NCBI GenBank assembly: GCA_019456165.1
Contig: VRUJ01000030.1
Location: 1 to 37,242 of the forward strand
Length of the DNA: 37,242 bases
Direction: 5' to 3'
DNA from: Chloroflexota bacterium
GTDB taxonomy: Bacteria > Chloroflexota > Anaerolineae > Anaerolineales > UBA11579
Below the pieces are notes generated by a model, which saw nothing but the letters and a program-made list of their open reading frames with translations, was not told where the DNA came from and made no database searches. A program made the translations under genes and the position numbers. Below, in pieces: positions 8,720-17,177 of the stretch; position 1 is the first letter of the stretch, and every line of letters begins with the position of its first letter.

Positions 8720-11700
8720 ATGACAAACAATAAACGCGAAAAAGGGACAAACAAACTCTCTAATTGGATTCTTAAAAATCTCAGCCTTAAGCCATTACGG
8801 AATTCAATTCTCTCAAAAGTTAGCGTCATTTTTGTTCTACTCGCAATTGTTCCGATAATAATTGTGAGTATAGCCATCGCAATTCCTAGTATTAATAAAG
8901 GCAATGCTGCTTTACTTGCCCAGGAGTTTAACCAGCTTGAAGCTGTGCGCACACTCAAAGCAAACCAAATTCAGGCTTGGATCGTTGACCGAAAAGGCGA
9001 CGCTGTACTCGTCAGCAATATGGTGGTGGTCAAGGGTTCAGAAGGAGTCGTCGAGGGGCTGCCATATCTTATTGAATATAAAAATGACCAATCCAACCCA
9101 AATTTCCAGACAGCCTATAATCGCGCTGCAAGTGTGTTGCGCCCCTTTGCCGAGCAGATAGGTGGGGGGGTTTACGACGATATTATGATGGTAGATCCTG
9201 ATGGAGATATTTTATTCGCAATCAACCCCAATTCACAAAACACGAATATTTTTGCAACCGGGGAGGTTGATCCCCTGCTTTTCCAAAACGCCTTACAAAA
9301 TGTCTACATTGGAGATGTTAGAGAGAGTCCACTCCACGGTGGATACCTCCTATTAGTTGCAGCACCAGTTTTGGGTTCGGACGGCGAAACCATCGGTATA
9401 ATCATCCTGGAAGCTAGTGCAGATGTTCTCAACAACCTGATGAATGAGCGCACTGGCTTGGGTGAAACCGGAGAGACTTATTTGGTGGGACAGGACAATT
9501 TGTTCCGTAACGATTCACGCTTCCTGGGACATTTAGAAGTGCAGACCACGATACTTAACCCGGACGTACGCGTGGATACCTTAGCTAGCCGCAACGCCCT
9601 CTCCGGCGGATATGGAACAGAAATAATCACCGATTACCGTGGTGTGCAGGTCTTAAGCTCTTGGTCACCGATCATCGTCCAAGAACCAACAGATTCTGAT
9701 CCAGAAGGTATCCATTGGGCTCTCATCGCTGAGATAGATGAAGCTGAAGTCCTGGCTCCAAACGTGGCTACTTCAAAATTTGTTATTGTTTTAGGTTTGT
9801 CATTGTTAGCGATTGTTGGAGCTGGAGCTGGTGTTTTTGGAATTCAAGTTGCCAAGCGCCTCGTGCGTCCGATCATCCAACTAACTAATAGGGCCGAGGA
9901 GGTCACTAGTGGCAATTTGGAAGGAACATTACCCAGCACACCCCGCCAAGATGAAATCGGTGTATTGACTAATGCTTTTAGCACCATGACCCGGCGGTTA
10001 CAAATAAGTATAGAAAGTTTGCAAAAATCTGAAGAACGTTATCGCGGCGTTTCAGAATTGGCGACCACATTTGCCTATGCACTTAAATATGATACGGCAG
10101 GGAAGGGTCATCTCAAATGGTTCACCGGAAATTTAGACGGAATGACTGGTTACACTGAAGAAGAATTAAAACTGCGCGGCTTTGATGGAATCCTGCATCC
10201 AGACGAAGTTGAAGCTGGTGACAAACGAGACCAACAGGTTAAGGCTGGAAAATCAACTACCGCAGAATTTCGCATAATCACCAAAGATAAAGGGATTCGC
10301 TGGATGCTGGGGTACACTCGCCCAATGTGGGGGGATGTTCACAAAAAGGTTGTTGGTGCGATTGGCGCTGCTCTGGATATTACAGAACGAAAGAATGCGG
10401 AGCAATCGCTAAGGCTTTTATCCAGCGCCGTCGAACAAACCGCTTCAAAAATAATCATCACAAACACAGATGGCCTTATAGAATACGTAAACCCCGCATT
10501 CGAAATCCTGTCGGGTTATTCAAAAGAAGAAGCCATTGGCAAGAAAATGAACCTGCTAAAATCTGGCGAGCAGGATGATATATTTTATCAAAACCTTTGG
10601 GAGACTATTCTCAAAGGAGAAACCTTTCAGGCGGATTTTATAAACAAAAGAAAAAACGGCGAGATCTTTCACGATTCACAAACAATCACACCCATAAAGG
10701 ATGGACAAGGCAATATCACACACTTCGTTTCTACGTCCATAGATATTACCGAACGCAAACTTGCCGAAGAAGGTTTGCGTAAAAAATCGGCTGAGTTTGA
10801 AGGCATTATTAAAGCCATGACGGATGTAGTTGTGTATGCTGATGGAGACAGAAAAATCTTGGTCACCAATCCTGCGTTAGAGAAAGTATTTGGATATACG
10901 TCTGAGGAGGTTCTTGGGAAGCATACTAGTATGTTCTACACCAGCCGAGAAGAATTTGAAAGGCAGGGTAAATTGCGTTTTAACCTTTCTGGTGAGGAGA
11001 TACTAAAACCTTATGAAATTGATTACCGGCGTAAGGATGGCAGCATATTCCCGAGCGAGACTGTAGGGACACCTGTTAAAGATTCCAACGGGGAGATTGT
11101 CGGTCTCCTTGGGATTATCCGTGATATCACCGAACACAAGAATAGGGAGGAGACATTGAGGCTGCTTTCCAGCGCAGTTGAGCAAACTGGCTCCCACGTG
11201 CTGATTTCAAACACCAAAGGTGAAATCGAATATGTCAATCCTGCATTCGAGCAAGCCACCGGCTATTCTAAAGAAGAAGCAATTGGCCTGAAACCGAATA
11301 TCCTCAAATCGGATGCACACGATAAAAATTTTTATAAAAACTTATGGGATACAATTCTCGCCGGAGAAGATTTCCATGAAGAAATTATTAATCAAAAAAA
11401 GAACGGCGAGATTTTTCACGAGACAAAGACCATCACTCCGATCAAAGATGAAGAAGGGAGAATCACGCATTTCGTAGCTACCGGGATTGATATCACCGAC
11501 CGCATCGCTGCCGAAAACATGCTCGTGAATTACAACCAACGCCTGGAAACATTACGAGATATTGACAGAGCCATACTTTCAGCGCAGACCCCACAGGCAA
11601 TTGCCCAAGCTGCCACCATCCATTTAAAGGAATTGATTCCTTTCTCTCGCACCAGTGTGATTATTTATGATTACGAAAACAAAGAAGTGGAAGTACTTTT

Positions 11701-12760
11701 TGAGCATTGGGATCAGGAAGGTACAATTATTAATGATGGCAGCGGACGATATTCCATGGAAATTGCACCCATCAACCCGCTCCTCTCCGAGGGCAGAATC
11801 TACGAAGTTGAAGACCTTACCAAACTCAAAAATCCCACTCCGGTGGAACAAGCAATACTAAAACGTGGACTAAAATCTTACATTCAAGTTCCCCTGGTGA
11901 CCCGTTATGGTTTACTGGGAGCATTAAATTTTGTAGCCGATGATCCGAATGTGTTCAACACGGAACATAAAGAGATCGCACGCGAAGCAGCCAACTCGAT
12001 TGCGATTGCATTACAGCAAGCCAGGCTCTTCCAGCAGATCGATGCGGGGCGTGAGCAGCTTCAAATTCTCGCCAGAGAATTAGTCAACGTCCAAGAAACT
12101 GAACGCCGCCGCCTGGCTCTCGAATTACATGATGAAATCGGCCAAATCCTTACTGGTTTAAAGTTCACCTTGGAAATGGGCCTCCAATGGCCCGATAAAA
12201 TTGATTATACTAGTTTGGCTGAGTCTCAAAAATTAGTTGACGATCTCATAGCCCGGGTTCAAGAAATCTCCCTAGATTTAAGACCTGCTATGCTTGACGA
12301 TTTAGGCTTGTTGCCTGCCTTGCTTTGGCATTTTGACCGCTACAAAACCCAGACGGGGGTGGATGTAGAATTTGAACACGCTGGTTTAAAGCAGCGCTTC
12401 GATTCGCAGTTGGAAACTGTTGCATACCGCATTGTGCAAGAAGGGTTAACAAATGTAGCACGGTATGCCGAAGTTAAGAAAGTAGCAGTACAGGTAACCA
12501 ACACGGAAAACTTATTGACCATACAGTTACATGACGATGGCGTCGGGTTTGATCTTGATACTGTATTAGCTTCTGGAGAGTCTAGTGGGTTAGTTGGCAT
12601 TCGGGAACGGACATTAACAGTTGGGGGGCAATTAATTATTGAAACTGAGCCTGGCGCGGGAAGCCTGCTGATTGCAAAATTACCAATCCAAGAGTTGCTG
12701 GAACGAAGGGAGACCCCACGAAAGAAGGCAAAGAAGAAACCCGGGAGAAATAAGAAATGA
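8720..12760 (+). CDS. NarX-type sensor kinase: Cache, HAMP, four PAS, GAF, HisKA_3, HATPase
   Basis: Membrane kinase of 1346 residues. TM1 ~34-56, Cache-like extracytoplasmic sensor ~57-350, TM2 ~354-378, HAMP ~379-432, PAS1 ~437-557, PAS2 ~564-690, PAS3 ~691-813, PAS4 ~814-937, GAF ~945-1105, HisKA_3 with H1137 in ELHDEIGQ, then HATPase_c (~1235-1335) with DDGVGFD and GLVGIRERT, and a Lys/Arg-rich tail. PAS2 and PAS4 share long stretches (both begin LRLLSSAVEQT), which points to duplication inside the gene. The sensor domain closely resembles that of the kinase at 17178-21035, although their catalytic halves belong to different families. The stop overlaps the start of the LuxR-type regulator (ATGA), the usual arrangement for a cognate NarX/NarL-like pair. 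The signal sensed is unknown. Confidence 0.93.
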   Translation: MTNNKREKGTNKLSNWILKNLSLKPLRNSILSKVSVIFVLLAIVPIIIVSIAIAIPSINKGNAALLAQEFNQLEAVRTLKANQIQAWIVDRKGDAVLVSNMVVVKGSEGVVEGLPYLIEYKNDQSNPNFQTAYNRAASVLRPFAEQIGGGVYDDIMMVDPDGDILFAINPNSQNTNIFATGEVDPLLFQNALQNVYIGDVRESPLHGGYLLLVAAPVLGSDGETIGIIILEASADVLNNLMNERTGLGETGETYLVGQDNLFRNDSRFLGHLEVQTTILNPDVRVDTLASRNALSGGYGTEIITDYRGVQVLSSWSPIIVQEPTDSDPEGIHWALIAEIDEAEVLAPNVATSKFVIVLGLSLLAIVGAGAGVFGIQVAKRLVRPIIQLTNRAEEVTSGNLEGTLPSTPRQDEIGVLTNAFSTMTRRLQISIESLQKSEERYRGVSELATTFAYALKYDTAGKGHLKWFTGNLDGMTGYTEEELKLRGFDGILHPDEVEAGDKRDQQVKAGKSTTAEFRIITKDKGIRWMLGYTRPMWGDVHKKVVGAIGAALDITERKNAEQSLRLLSSAVEQTASKIIITNTDGLIEYVNPAFEILSGYSKEEAIGKKMNLLKSGEQDDIFYQNLWETILKGETFQADFINKRKNGEIFHDSQTITPIKDGQGNITHFVSTSIDITERKLAEEGLRKKSAEFEGIIKAMTDVVVYADGDRKILVTNPALEKVFGYTSEEVLGKHTSMFYTSREEFERQGKLRFNLSGEEILKPYEIDYRRKDGSIFPSETVGTPVKDSNGEIVGLLGIIRDITEHKNREETLRLLSSAVEQTGSHVLISNTKGEIEYVNPAFEQATGYSKEEAIGLKPNILKSDAHDKNFYKNLWDTILAGEDFHEEIINQKKNGEIFHETKTITPIKDEEGRITHFVATGIDITDRIAAENMLVNYNQRLETLRDIDRAILSAQTPQAIAQAATIHLKELIPFSRTSVIIYDYENKEVEVLFEHWDQEGTIINDGSGRYSMEIAPINPLLSEGRIYEVEDLTKLKNPTPVEQAILKRGLKSYIQVPLVTRYGLLGALNFVADDPNVFNTEHKEIAREAANSIAIALQQARLFQQIDAGREQLQILARELVNVQETERRRLALELHDEIGQILTGLKFTLEMGLQWPDKIDYTSLAESQKLVDDLIARVQEISLDLRPAMLDDLGLLPALLWHFDRYKTQTGVDVEFEHAGLKQRFDSQLETVAYRIVQEGLTNVARYAEVKKVAVQVTNTENLLTIQLHDDGVGFDLDTVLASGESSGLVGIRERTLTVGGQLIIETEPGAGSLLIAKLPIQELLERRETPRKKAKKKPGRNKK

Positions 12761-13428
12761 GTGTGATAAAAATCCTGGTCGCGGATGATCACCCGGTCGT
12801 GCGTAAAGGTTTAGTAGCTTTACTCGATACCAAAGAGGACTTTTCTGTGGTCGGAGAAGCAGCCGATGGCATTGAAGCGGTAGAACTGGCCGACCGTTTA
12901 AAACCGGATGTCCTCATCTTGGATATGATGATGCCTGGGTTCAATGGATTGGAGGTCACCCGTCAGGTGAGTGAACTTTCTCCCAAGACTAACATTATCA
13001 TCCTATCGATTCAATCGAGTGAGGCTTACGTTTTAAACGCTTTGCGCGCCGGAGCCATTGGATACGTGCTCAAGAACTCCCCGCCTGACATTCTAGCAGA
13101 AGCTGTGCGCAGCGCTGCGGCCGGCCGATTTTTCCTGGGTCCGCCGCTATCCGAACGCGCCGTCGAAATTTACATACAGAAATCCAGGGGGGAAGACAGC
13201 GAAGTCGCACCAGACGATCCCTACGAGAGCCTAACTCGGCGGGAACGCGAGATCTTGCATCTAGTGGTGGACGGTTCGACCAGCACAGAGATCGCCAAGC
13301 GTCTCTCTATCAGCCCGCGGACTGTTGAGACCCATAGAGCAAACTTCATGCGCAAATTGAATTTGCATAAAAAATCAGAACTGTTCAACTTTGCCCTTGA
13401 GCGGGGTATATTGCACAGGGATACTTAG
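12757..13428 (+). CDS. NarL/LuxR-family response regulator, first copy
   Basis: Protein of 223 residues with an N-terminal receiver (acidic pair D10/D11, acceptor D56 in LILDMMMPG, Lys in YVLKNSPP) and a C-terminal LuxR-type helix-turn-helix (~155-215; LTRREREILHLV, IAKRLSISPRTVETH). It is expected to be phosphorylated by the kinase just upstream and to bind DNA as a dimer. ATG 12757 overlaps the kinase stop in ATGA, so translation is coupled. It is strongly similar to 15394-16074, and a 67-base tract (13138-13204) is identical between the two genes. Targets are unknown; the dyad motif upstream of its own operon is one candidate. Confidence 0.95.
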   Translation: MSVIKILVADDHPVVRKGLVALLDTKEDFSVVGEAADGIEAVELADRLKPDVLILDMMMPGFNGLEVTRQVSELSPKTNIIILSIQSSEAYVLNALRAGAIGYVLKNSPPDILAEAVRSAAAGRFFLGPPLSERAVEIYIQKSRGEDSEVAPDDPYESLTRREREILHLVVDGSTSTEIAKRLSISPRTVETHRANFMRKLNLHKKSELFNFALERGILHRDT

Positions 13429-13496
13429 ATTAACATGAGCATGGTTTTTCTTCATCCAGCATTTAAATGTATCAATGGAAACACTATATCTTTTAC

Positions 13497-13510
13497 CCAA
13501 TTGGTATAAT
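13497..13510 (+). promoter_or_regulatory. Dyad plus TATAAT motif upstream of the duplicated kinase
   Basis: Palindrome CCAATTGG at 13497-13504 abuts a perfect TATAAT at 13505-13510, matching the layout at 8586-8600. No good -35 box lies 17 bases upstream, so an activator may be needed (inference). The rest of the 312-base gap 13429-13740 shows no gene or RNA that I can recognise. Confidence 0.42.
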
Positions 13511-13740
13511 ATTGATACGATATTGTTTCAATTTCACATAAACAATTAAAATAAACTTGATTCAGAAACTTACGATTCCCGTAAAGTAGGGAACTGGACC
13601 TAAAAAATCTTGATCTGCAGGAAGTTATAATGCAAGCAATAATTCATAATAAGAGCGATACTACGACCTAAAACCTTTGATTGCTAGTAAGAGTGCTATT
13701 GAACAGATATCGAAAGGTTTGGGTATTCGTATAAAATCTA

Positions 13741-14001
13741 ATGGGAAGGGACACCAAACCAAAGGCAGGATATATGAGGAAGACGAAGAGAAAAGATGAT
13801 AAAAAAAATAATCTTAACGATATGAGGGAGGAGATCCTTGAAAGAGAAACAGCCCATTTTCGATCGATTGTTGAATCGGCCAACGATGCAATTATTTCTA
13901 CTGATCGCGACAACACAATCATTTTCTGGAACCAAGCTGCCAAGACCATGTTTGGTTATTCAGATGCTGATATAGTTGGAAAGTCAATTAATCGAATATG
14001 A
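13741..14001 (+). pseudogene. N-terminal PAS fragment of a frame-broken NarX-like kinase
   Basis: An 86-residue frame with a charged N-tail, then the first half of a PAS domain (FRSIVESANDAIISTD ... FWNQAAKTMFGYS ... IVGKSINRI) before a TGA at 13999-14001. The remainder of the PAS continues one frame over in 13976-15397. At the break, PAS domains of this type usually read Met-Pro-Glu-Arg/Lys-Tyr; here only the EK part survives in the other frame. That fits loss of about five bases near 13998 (inference). ATG 13774, preceded by AGGA, is an alternative start. No membrane segment is encoded, so this copy lacks the sensor of the kinase at 8720. A sequencing error cannot be excluded. Confidence 0.7.
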
Positions 14002-15397
14002 AAAGTCAATCGGGCAGGCTATATCAAAAGGTAATGTAAGGTCCGATATCAAAATGTTACAAGTTGAGGGGATAAAAAGAAATAAAAGTAAATTTCGGAT
14101 AGAGCTTAGTATTTCTGCCTGGGAGTCAGAGGATGAAGTCCGAATTACATTATTCATCCGCGATGTAACGGAACGCATGGTGGCGGAAAATATGTTGATA
14201 CACTATAACTTTCGATTGGAAAATTTACGAACTATAGACCGGGCCATACTTTCTGCACAGTCACCCCAGGCAATTGCACATGCGGTCCTCAAACACCTCA
14301 AGCAATTGATGCCCTTAGCGCGAGCAAGTGTTTCATTGTATGATTTTGGGGTTAATAAAATAGAGATCATAGCAGAAAGTTGGGACGAGGAAGGCAACCT
14401 TCTGGGCGATCAAGATACTTTCCTCTTAATGGAACAATATCCTATTAATCAAACATTACTCGAAGGAAAACTCCTTAGAGTCGATAATATTAAAGATTTG
14501 CCAAAACAGTCCCAGATGGTGCAAGCGCTTTCAGAACATGGCATTCAATCATTCATGCGAGCGCCACTTCTCACTCAGGACGGTTTGCTAGGTGTATTAA
14601 ACCTCGGTGCAGGAAACCCAAAAACCTTTACCTCTGAGCACGAAGAGATCGCCCGTGAAGTAGCCGATTCTCTTGCGGTTGCGCTACAACAAGCCAAGCT
14701 ATTTGAGCAAATTGAGGTTGGGCGTGTGCAGCTTCAACTCCTCTCCAGAAAATTGGTAAACGTTCAGGAAACCGAACGACGACACTTAGCTCTCGAACTT
14801 CATGACGAAATCGGCCAAATCCTCACCGGTCTCAAATATACCATCGAAATGTGCCTGCGCTGGCCTGATAAAATTGACCCCGCAAATCTGGTTGAATCAG
14901 AGAAGCTGGTTGATGAACTAATCACTTGTATTCAGGAGATTTCCCTTAGGCTGCGCCCGACTGTACTCGATGACCTGGGGTTACTACCTGCTTTGCTGTG
15001 GCATTTTGGCCGCTACAGTACCCAAACTGGAGTGGAGGTAGAGTTTAAACATAGGGGGTTGAAACAACGCTTTACACCTCAGTTAGAAACTACCTCATAC
15101 CGCATTGTGCAAGAAGGGCTCACTAACATAGCACGCCATGCCAAAGTGAAGGAAGTGACTGTTCAAGTGACCAACGCCGAAAACCACTTGACCATACAAA
15201 TACGTGATGAAGGTAGTGGGTTTGATCCCGAATCCTCATTCTCTTCTAGAGAATCTAGTGGATTGATCGGTATGCGTGAGCGGGCCCTAATGGTTGGCGG
15301 ACAATTGATAGTTGAATCGACCCCTGGTTTGGGTTGTCTAATAAAGGCAGAATTGCCTCTCAAGGACCGAATTGAAAGAAGAAGTAGACCGCGATGA
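13976..15397 (+). CDS. PAS(partial)-GAF-HisKA_3 histidine kinase, 5' part out of frame
   Basis: Frame of 473 codons with the second half of a PAS domain, a GAF domain (~85-235), HisKA_3 with the His in ELHDEIGQILTGLKYT, and HATPase_c with DEGSGFD and GLIGMRER, ending in a short Arg-rich tail. It matches the C-terminal part of the kinase at 8720-12760 closely, without Cache, HAMP and extra PAS domains. The only in-frame initiators near the beginning are weak (TTG 13976), and the PAS clearly starts in the frame of 13741-14001, so the gene is most likely one kinase broken by an indel. If translated from an internal start it would be a soluble kinase lacking a signal input. The stop overlaps the next gene as ATGA. 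Confidence 0.85.
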   Translation: MESQLIEYEKSIGQAISKGNVRSDIKMLQVEGIKRNKSKFRIELSISAWESEDEVRITLFIRDVTERMVAENMLIHYNFRLENLRTIDRAILSAQSPQAIAHAVLKHLKQLMPLARASVSLYDFGVNKIEIIAESWDEEGNLLGDQDTFLLMEQYPINQTLLEGKLLRVDNIKDLPKQSQMVQALSEHGIQSFMRAPLLTQDGLLGVLNLGAGNPKTFTSEHEEIAREVADSLAVALQQAKLFEQIEVGRVQLQLLSRKLVNVQETERRHLALELHDEIGQILTGLKYTIEMCLRWPDKIDPANLVESEKLVDELITCIQEISLRLRPTVLDDLGLLPALLWHFGRYSTQTGVEVEFKHRGLKQRFTPQLETTSYRIVQEGLTNIARHAKVKEVTVQVTNAENHLTIQIRDEGSGFDPESSFSSRESSGLIGMRERALMVGGQLIVESTPGLGCLIKAELPLKDRIERRSRPR

Positions 15398-16074
15398 GTG
15401 TAACAAAAATCCTGGTCGCTGATGATCACCCGGTAGTGCGTAAAGGTTTGGTCGCATTACTGGACACCCATGAGGATTTTTCTGTAATTGGAGAAGCAGC
15501 CGACGGTATTGAGGCGGTCGAACTGGCCGACCGTTTAAAGCCAAATGTCCTTGTGTTAGATTTGATGATGCCAGGACTCAATGGGTTGGAAGTCACTCGC
15601 CAGGTAAGTGAGCTTTCTCCCAAGACCAACATAATCATCCTATCAATTCAATCTATTGAGGCTTACGTTTTGAACGCCTTGCGCGCCGGGGCTATTGGAT
15701 ACGTGCTCAAGAACTCCCCGCCAGACATCCTGGCAAAAGCCGTGCGCAATGCCGCGGCCGGTCGTTTTTTCCTAGGTCCGCCGCTATCCGAACGCGCCGT
15801 CGAAATTTACATACAGAAATCCAGGGGGGAAGACAGCGAAGCTGCGCCAGACGGTCCCTACGAGAACCTAACTCGCCGGGAACGCGAGATCCTACATCTT
15901 GTGTTGGAAGGTTCCACCAGCACGAAAATCGCCAAAAGCTTATCTATCAGCCCACGCACTGTGGAGACCCATCGGTCAAATTTCATGCGCAAATTGAATT
16001 TGCGTAAAAAATCAGAACTGTTCAACTATGCCCTTGAGCAGGGTATTTTGCGCAGGGATGGCGGAGAGGTCTGA
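15394..16074 (+). CDS. NarL/LuxR-family response regulator, second copy
   Basis: Protein of 226 residues with a receiver (D10/D11, acceptor D56 in VLDLMMPG, Lys in YVLKNSPP) and a LuxR-type helix-turn-helix (LTRREREILHLV, IAKSLSISPRTVETH). ATG 15394 overlaps the upstream kinase stop. It looks intact although its partner kinase is frame-broken, so it may now depend on the kinase at 8720 (inference). It is a paralogue of 12757-13428, and part of the linker region is identical in DNA to that gene. The end of the gene is followed by an AT-rich spacer with operator-like repeats. Confidence 0.94.
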   Translation: MSVTKILVADDHPVVRKGLVALLDTHEDFSVIGEAADGIEAVELADRLKPNVLVLDLMMPGLNGLEVTRQVSELSPKTNIIILSIQSIEAYVLNALRAGAIGYVLKNSPPDILAKAVRNAAAGRFFLGPPLSERAVEIYIQKSRGEDSEAAPDGPYENLTRREREILHLVLEGSTSTKIAKSLSISPRTVETHRSNFMRKLNLRKKSELFNYALEQGILRRDGGEV

Positions 16075-16204
16075 AAACTGCAATATTTATTTCCTGAGAA
16101 TTAGGGGCGCTTAGTTAGATTATCTCATTAGATAGACGAAGCCGTGTAAATCACTCACAAGTACTAATTCGTCCCTAATAATCCCCCAGAACACTAATTT
16201 TTCC

Positions 16205-16243
16205 ATAAAACTACCTAGTTCTCGGATAAAACTACGTAGTTTT
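16205..16243 (+). promoter_or_regulatory. Two palindromic operator-like repeats spaced 21 bp
   Basis: The word ATAAAACTAC(C/G)TAGTT occurs at 16205-16220 and 16226-16241. The second copy is the core of a perfect 16-bp palindrome, AAAACTACGTAGTTTT (16228-16243). A 21-bp period is two helical turns, so two dimers would sit on the same DNA face. This looks like a regulator-binding site; which regulator is unknown, and the LuxR-type proteins encoded beside it are candidates. It lies between the second LuxR gene and the IS256 remnant. Other bases of 16075-16332 show no gene. Confidence 0.4.
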
Positions 16244-16332
16244 TCACAAATGCGCTAAGTAGGACAGGGTTTAATTAGATTGTGCAACATCTTTTCTGTA
16301 AAATAGTCAGGCCCTTTTTAGTCGGGCAAGCT

Positions 16333-16514
16333 TTAGCCTGATTTGAAGTTCAAGTATATTCTACCCGTCACCCAATCTTCGCTGATCTCCATCAAGACCG
16401 CACTCACCAATCGCAAGCACGATGCCTCATTTGGAAAGATACGAATCACGCGCGTCCGCCGTTTGATTTCCTGACTGACCCGCTCCAGCACATTGCTGGT
16501 CCGGATTCTGCGTC
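16333..16514 (-). mobile_element. IS256-family (mutator-type) transposase C-terminal remnant
   Basis: On the minus strand the translation reads RIRTSNVLERVSQEIKRRTR followed by VIRIFPNEAS and then LMEISEDWVTGRIYL. This is the conserved C-terminal helix-rich block of IS256 transposases (typical pattern T-x-N-x-x-E-R-x-N-x-E-I-K-R-R-T-R-V ... FP). Only about 60 residues remain, with a stop at its 3' end. The upstream part of the transposase is replaced by the body of regulator B at about 16515. The rest of the element may once have extended toward 16262, where no clear terminal repeat can be identified. Confidence 0.85.
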
Positions 16515-16515
16515 G

Positions 16516-17145
16516 ATGCTCATATCTGATTACAGGACAGAGGACCTCAACAACCAAGTATTGCCCCGCATAGACGGATTTATAAAAAACCCCTTCGACT
16601 TGTTGGAATTTATTGATATGGTGCGTGAAGTAGCTGGGCAAACAAAATCAAAATCTCAACCTGTTAGTAAAAATGGAAAGTTAAGTGATGGGCGCATATT
16701 AATCATGGAGGATGATCCCGGCCTGCGCAGGATCTATTCCAAAGCATTGGGCAGGACAAATTACAAGCTTGATCTGGCACCCACAGTTTTGGATGCCCGG
16801 GAAATGATCAAAAAAAACAAATACAAATTATTCATTTGTGATATCCACATGGGGCGCGAGCGAGGTACAGATTTGCTCACAGAATTCAGTGACCAGCTGC
16901 GAGAAAGTGGGACTCAAGTAATTATGGTTTCAGCCTATGGGCAATACCGCACATTAACCCAAGAAATGGGGGCAGATTTCTTCTTGGAAAAACCAATCTC
17001 TCTAGGCACTTTATTAACTTTGATAGACCGCATTATGGGTTATGAGAATAGGTCCTTTCCAACAAAACAAATAGCGAATCCTAATCCTTACCTTCAATTT
17101 TCAAGTAAAGAAAAAATTGTATATCCAATTGAACGTTCTAATTGA
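16516..17145 (+). CDS. REC-REC response regulator truncated at its N-terminus, module B
   Basis: Frame of 209 codons corresponding to the regulator at 147-1181 but lacking its first ~118 residues. It begins at LISDY, inside REC1, exactly where the IS256 remnant ends, so the ATG at 16516 was created by the junction and has no Shine-Dalgarno. The leftover of REC1 even lacks the conserved lysine (IKNPFD against LAKPFN in copy A). REC2 is complete: Glu-Asp-Asp acidic cluster in IMEDDPGL, acceptor Asp in ICDIHMG, Ser in VSAYG and Lys in LEKPIS. Whether the protein is made is doubtful. It precedes kinase B by 32 bases and probably no longer has its native promoter. Confidence 0.8.
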   Translation: MLISDYRTEDLNNQVLPRIDGFIKNPFDLLEFIDMVREVAGQTKSKSQPVSKNGKLSDGRILIMEDDPGLRRIYSKALGRTNYKLDLAPTVLDAREMIKKNKYKLFICDIHMGRERGTDLLTEFSDQLRESGTQVIMVSAYGQYRTLTQEMGADFFLEKPISLGTLLTLIDRIMGYENRSFPTKQIANPNPYLQFSSKEKIVYPIERSN

Positions 17146-17177
17146 ATTACTATGACCTAAAGGAAAAGGTGATTATT

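Noticed and set aside
13976..14001. Programmed ribosomal frameshift joining the two kinase fragments
   Set aside because: No slippery heptamer or downstream structure is apparent, and the PAS motif at the joint looks partly deleted.
16333..16641. 102-codon minus-strand frame as a complete gene
   Set aside because: Only the part up to about 16514 is transposase-like; the N-terminal part is the antisense of regulator B.
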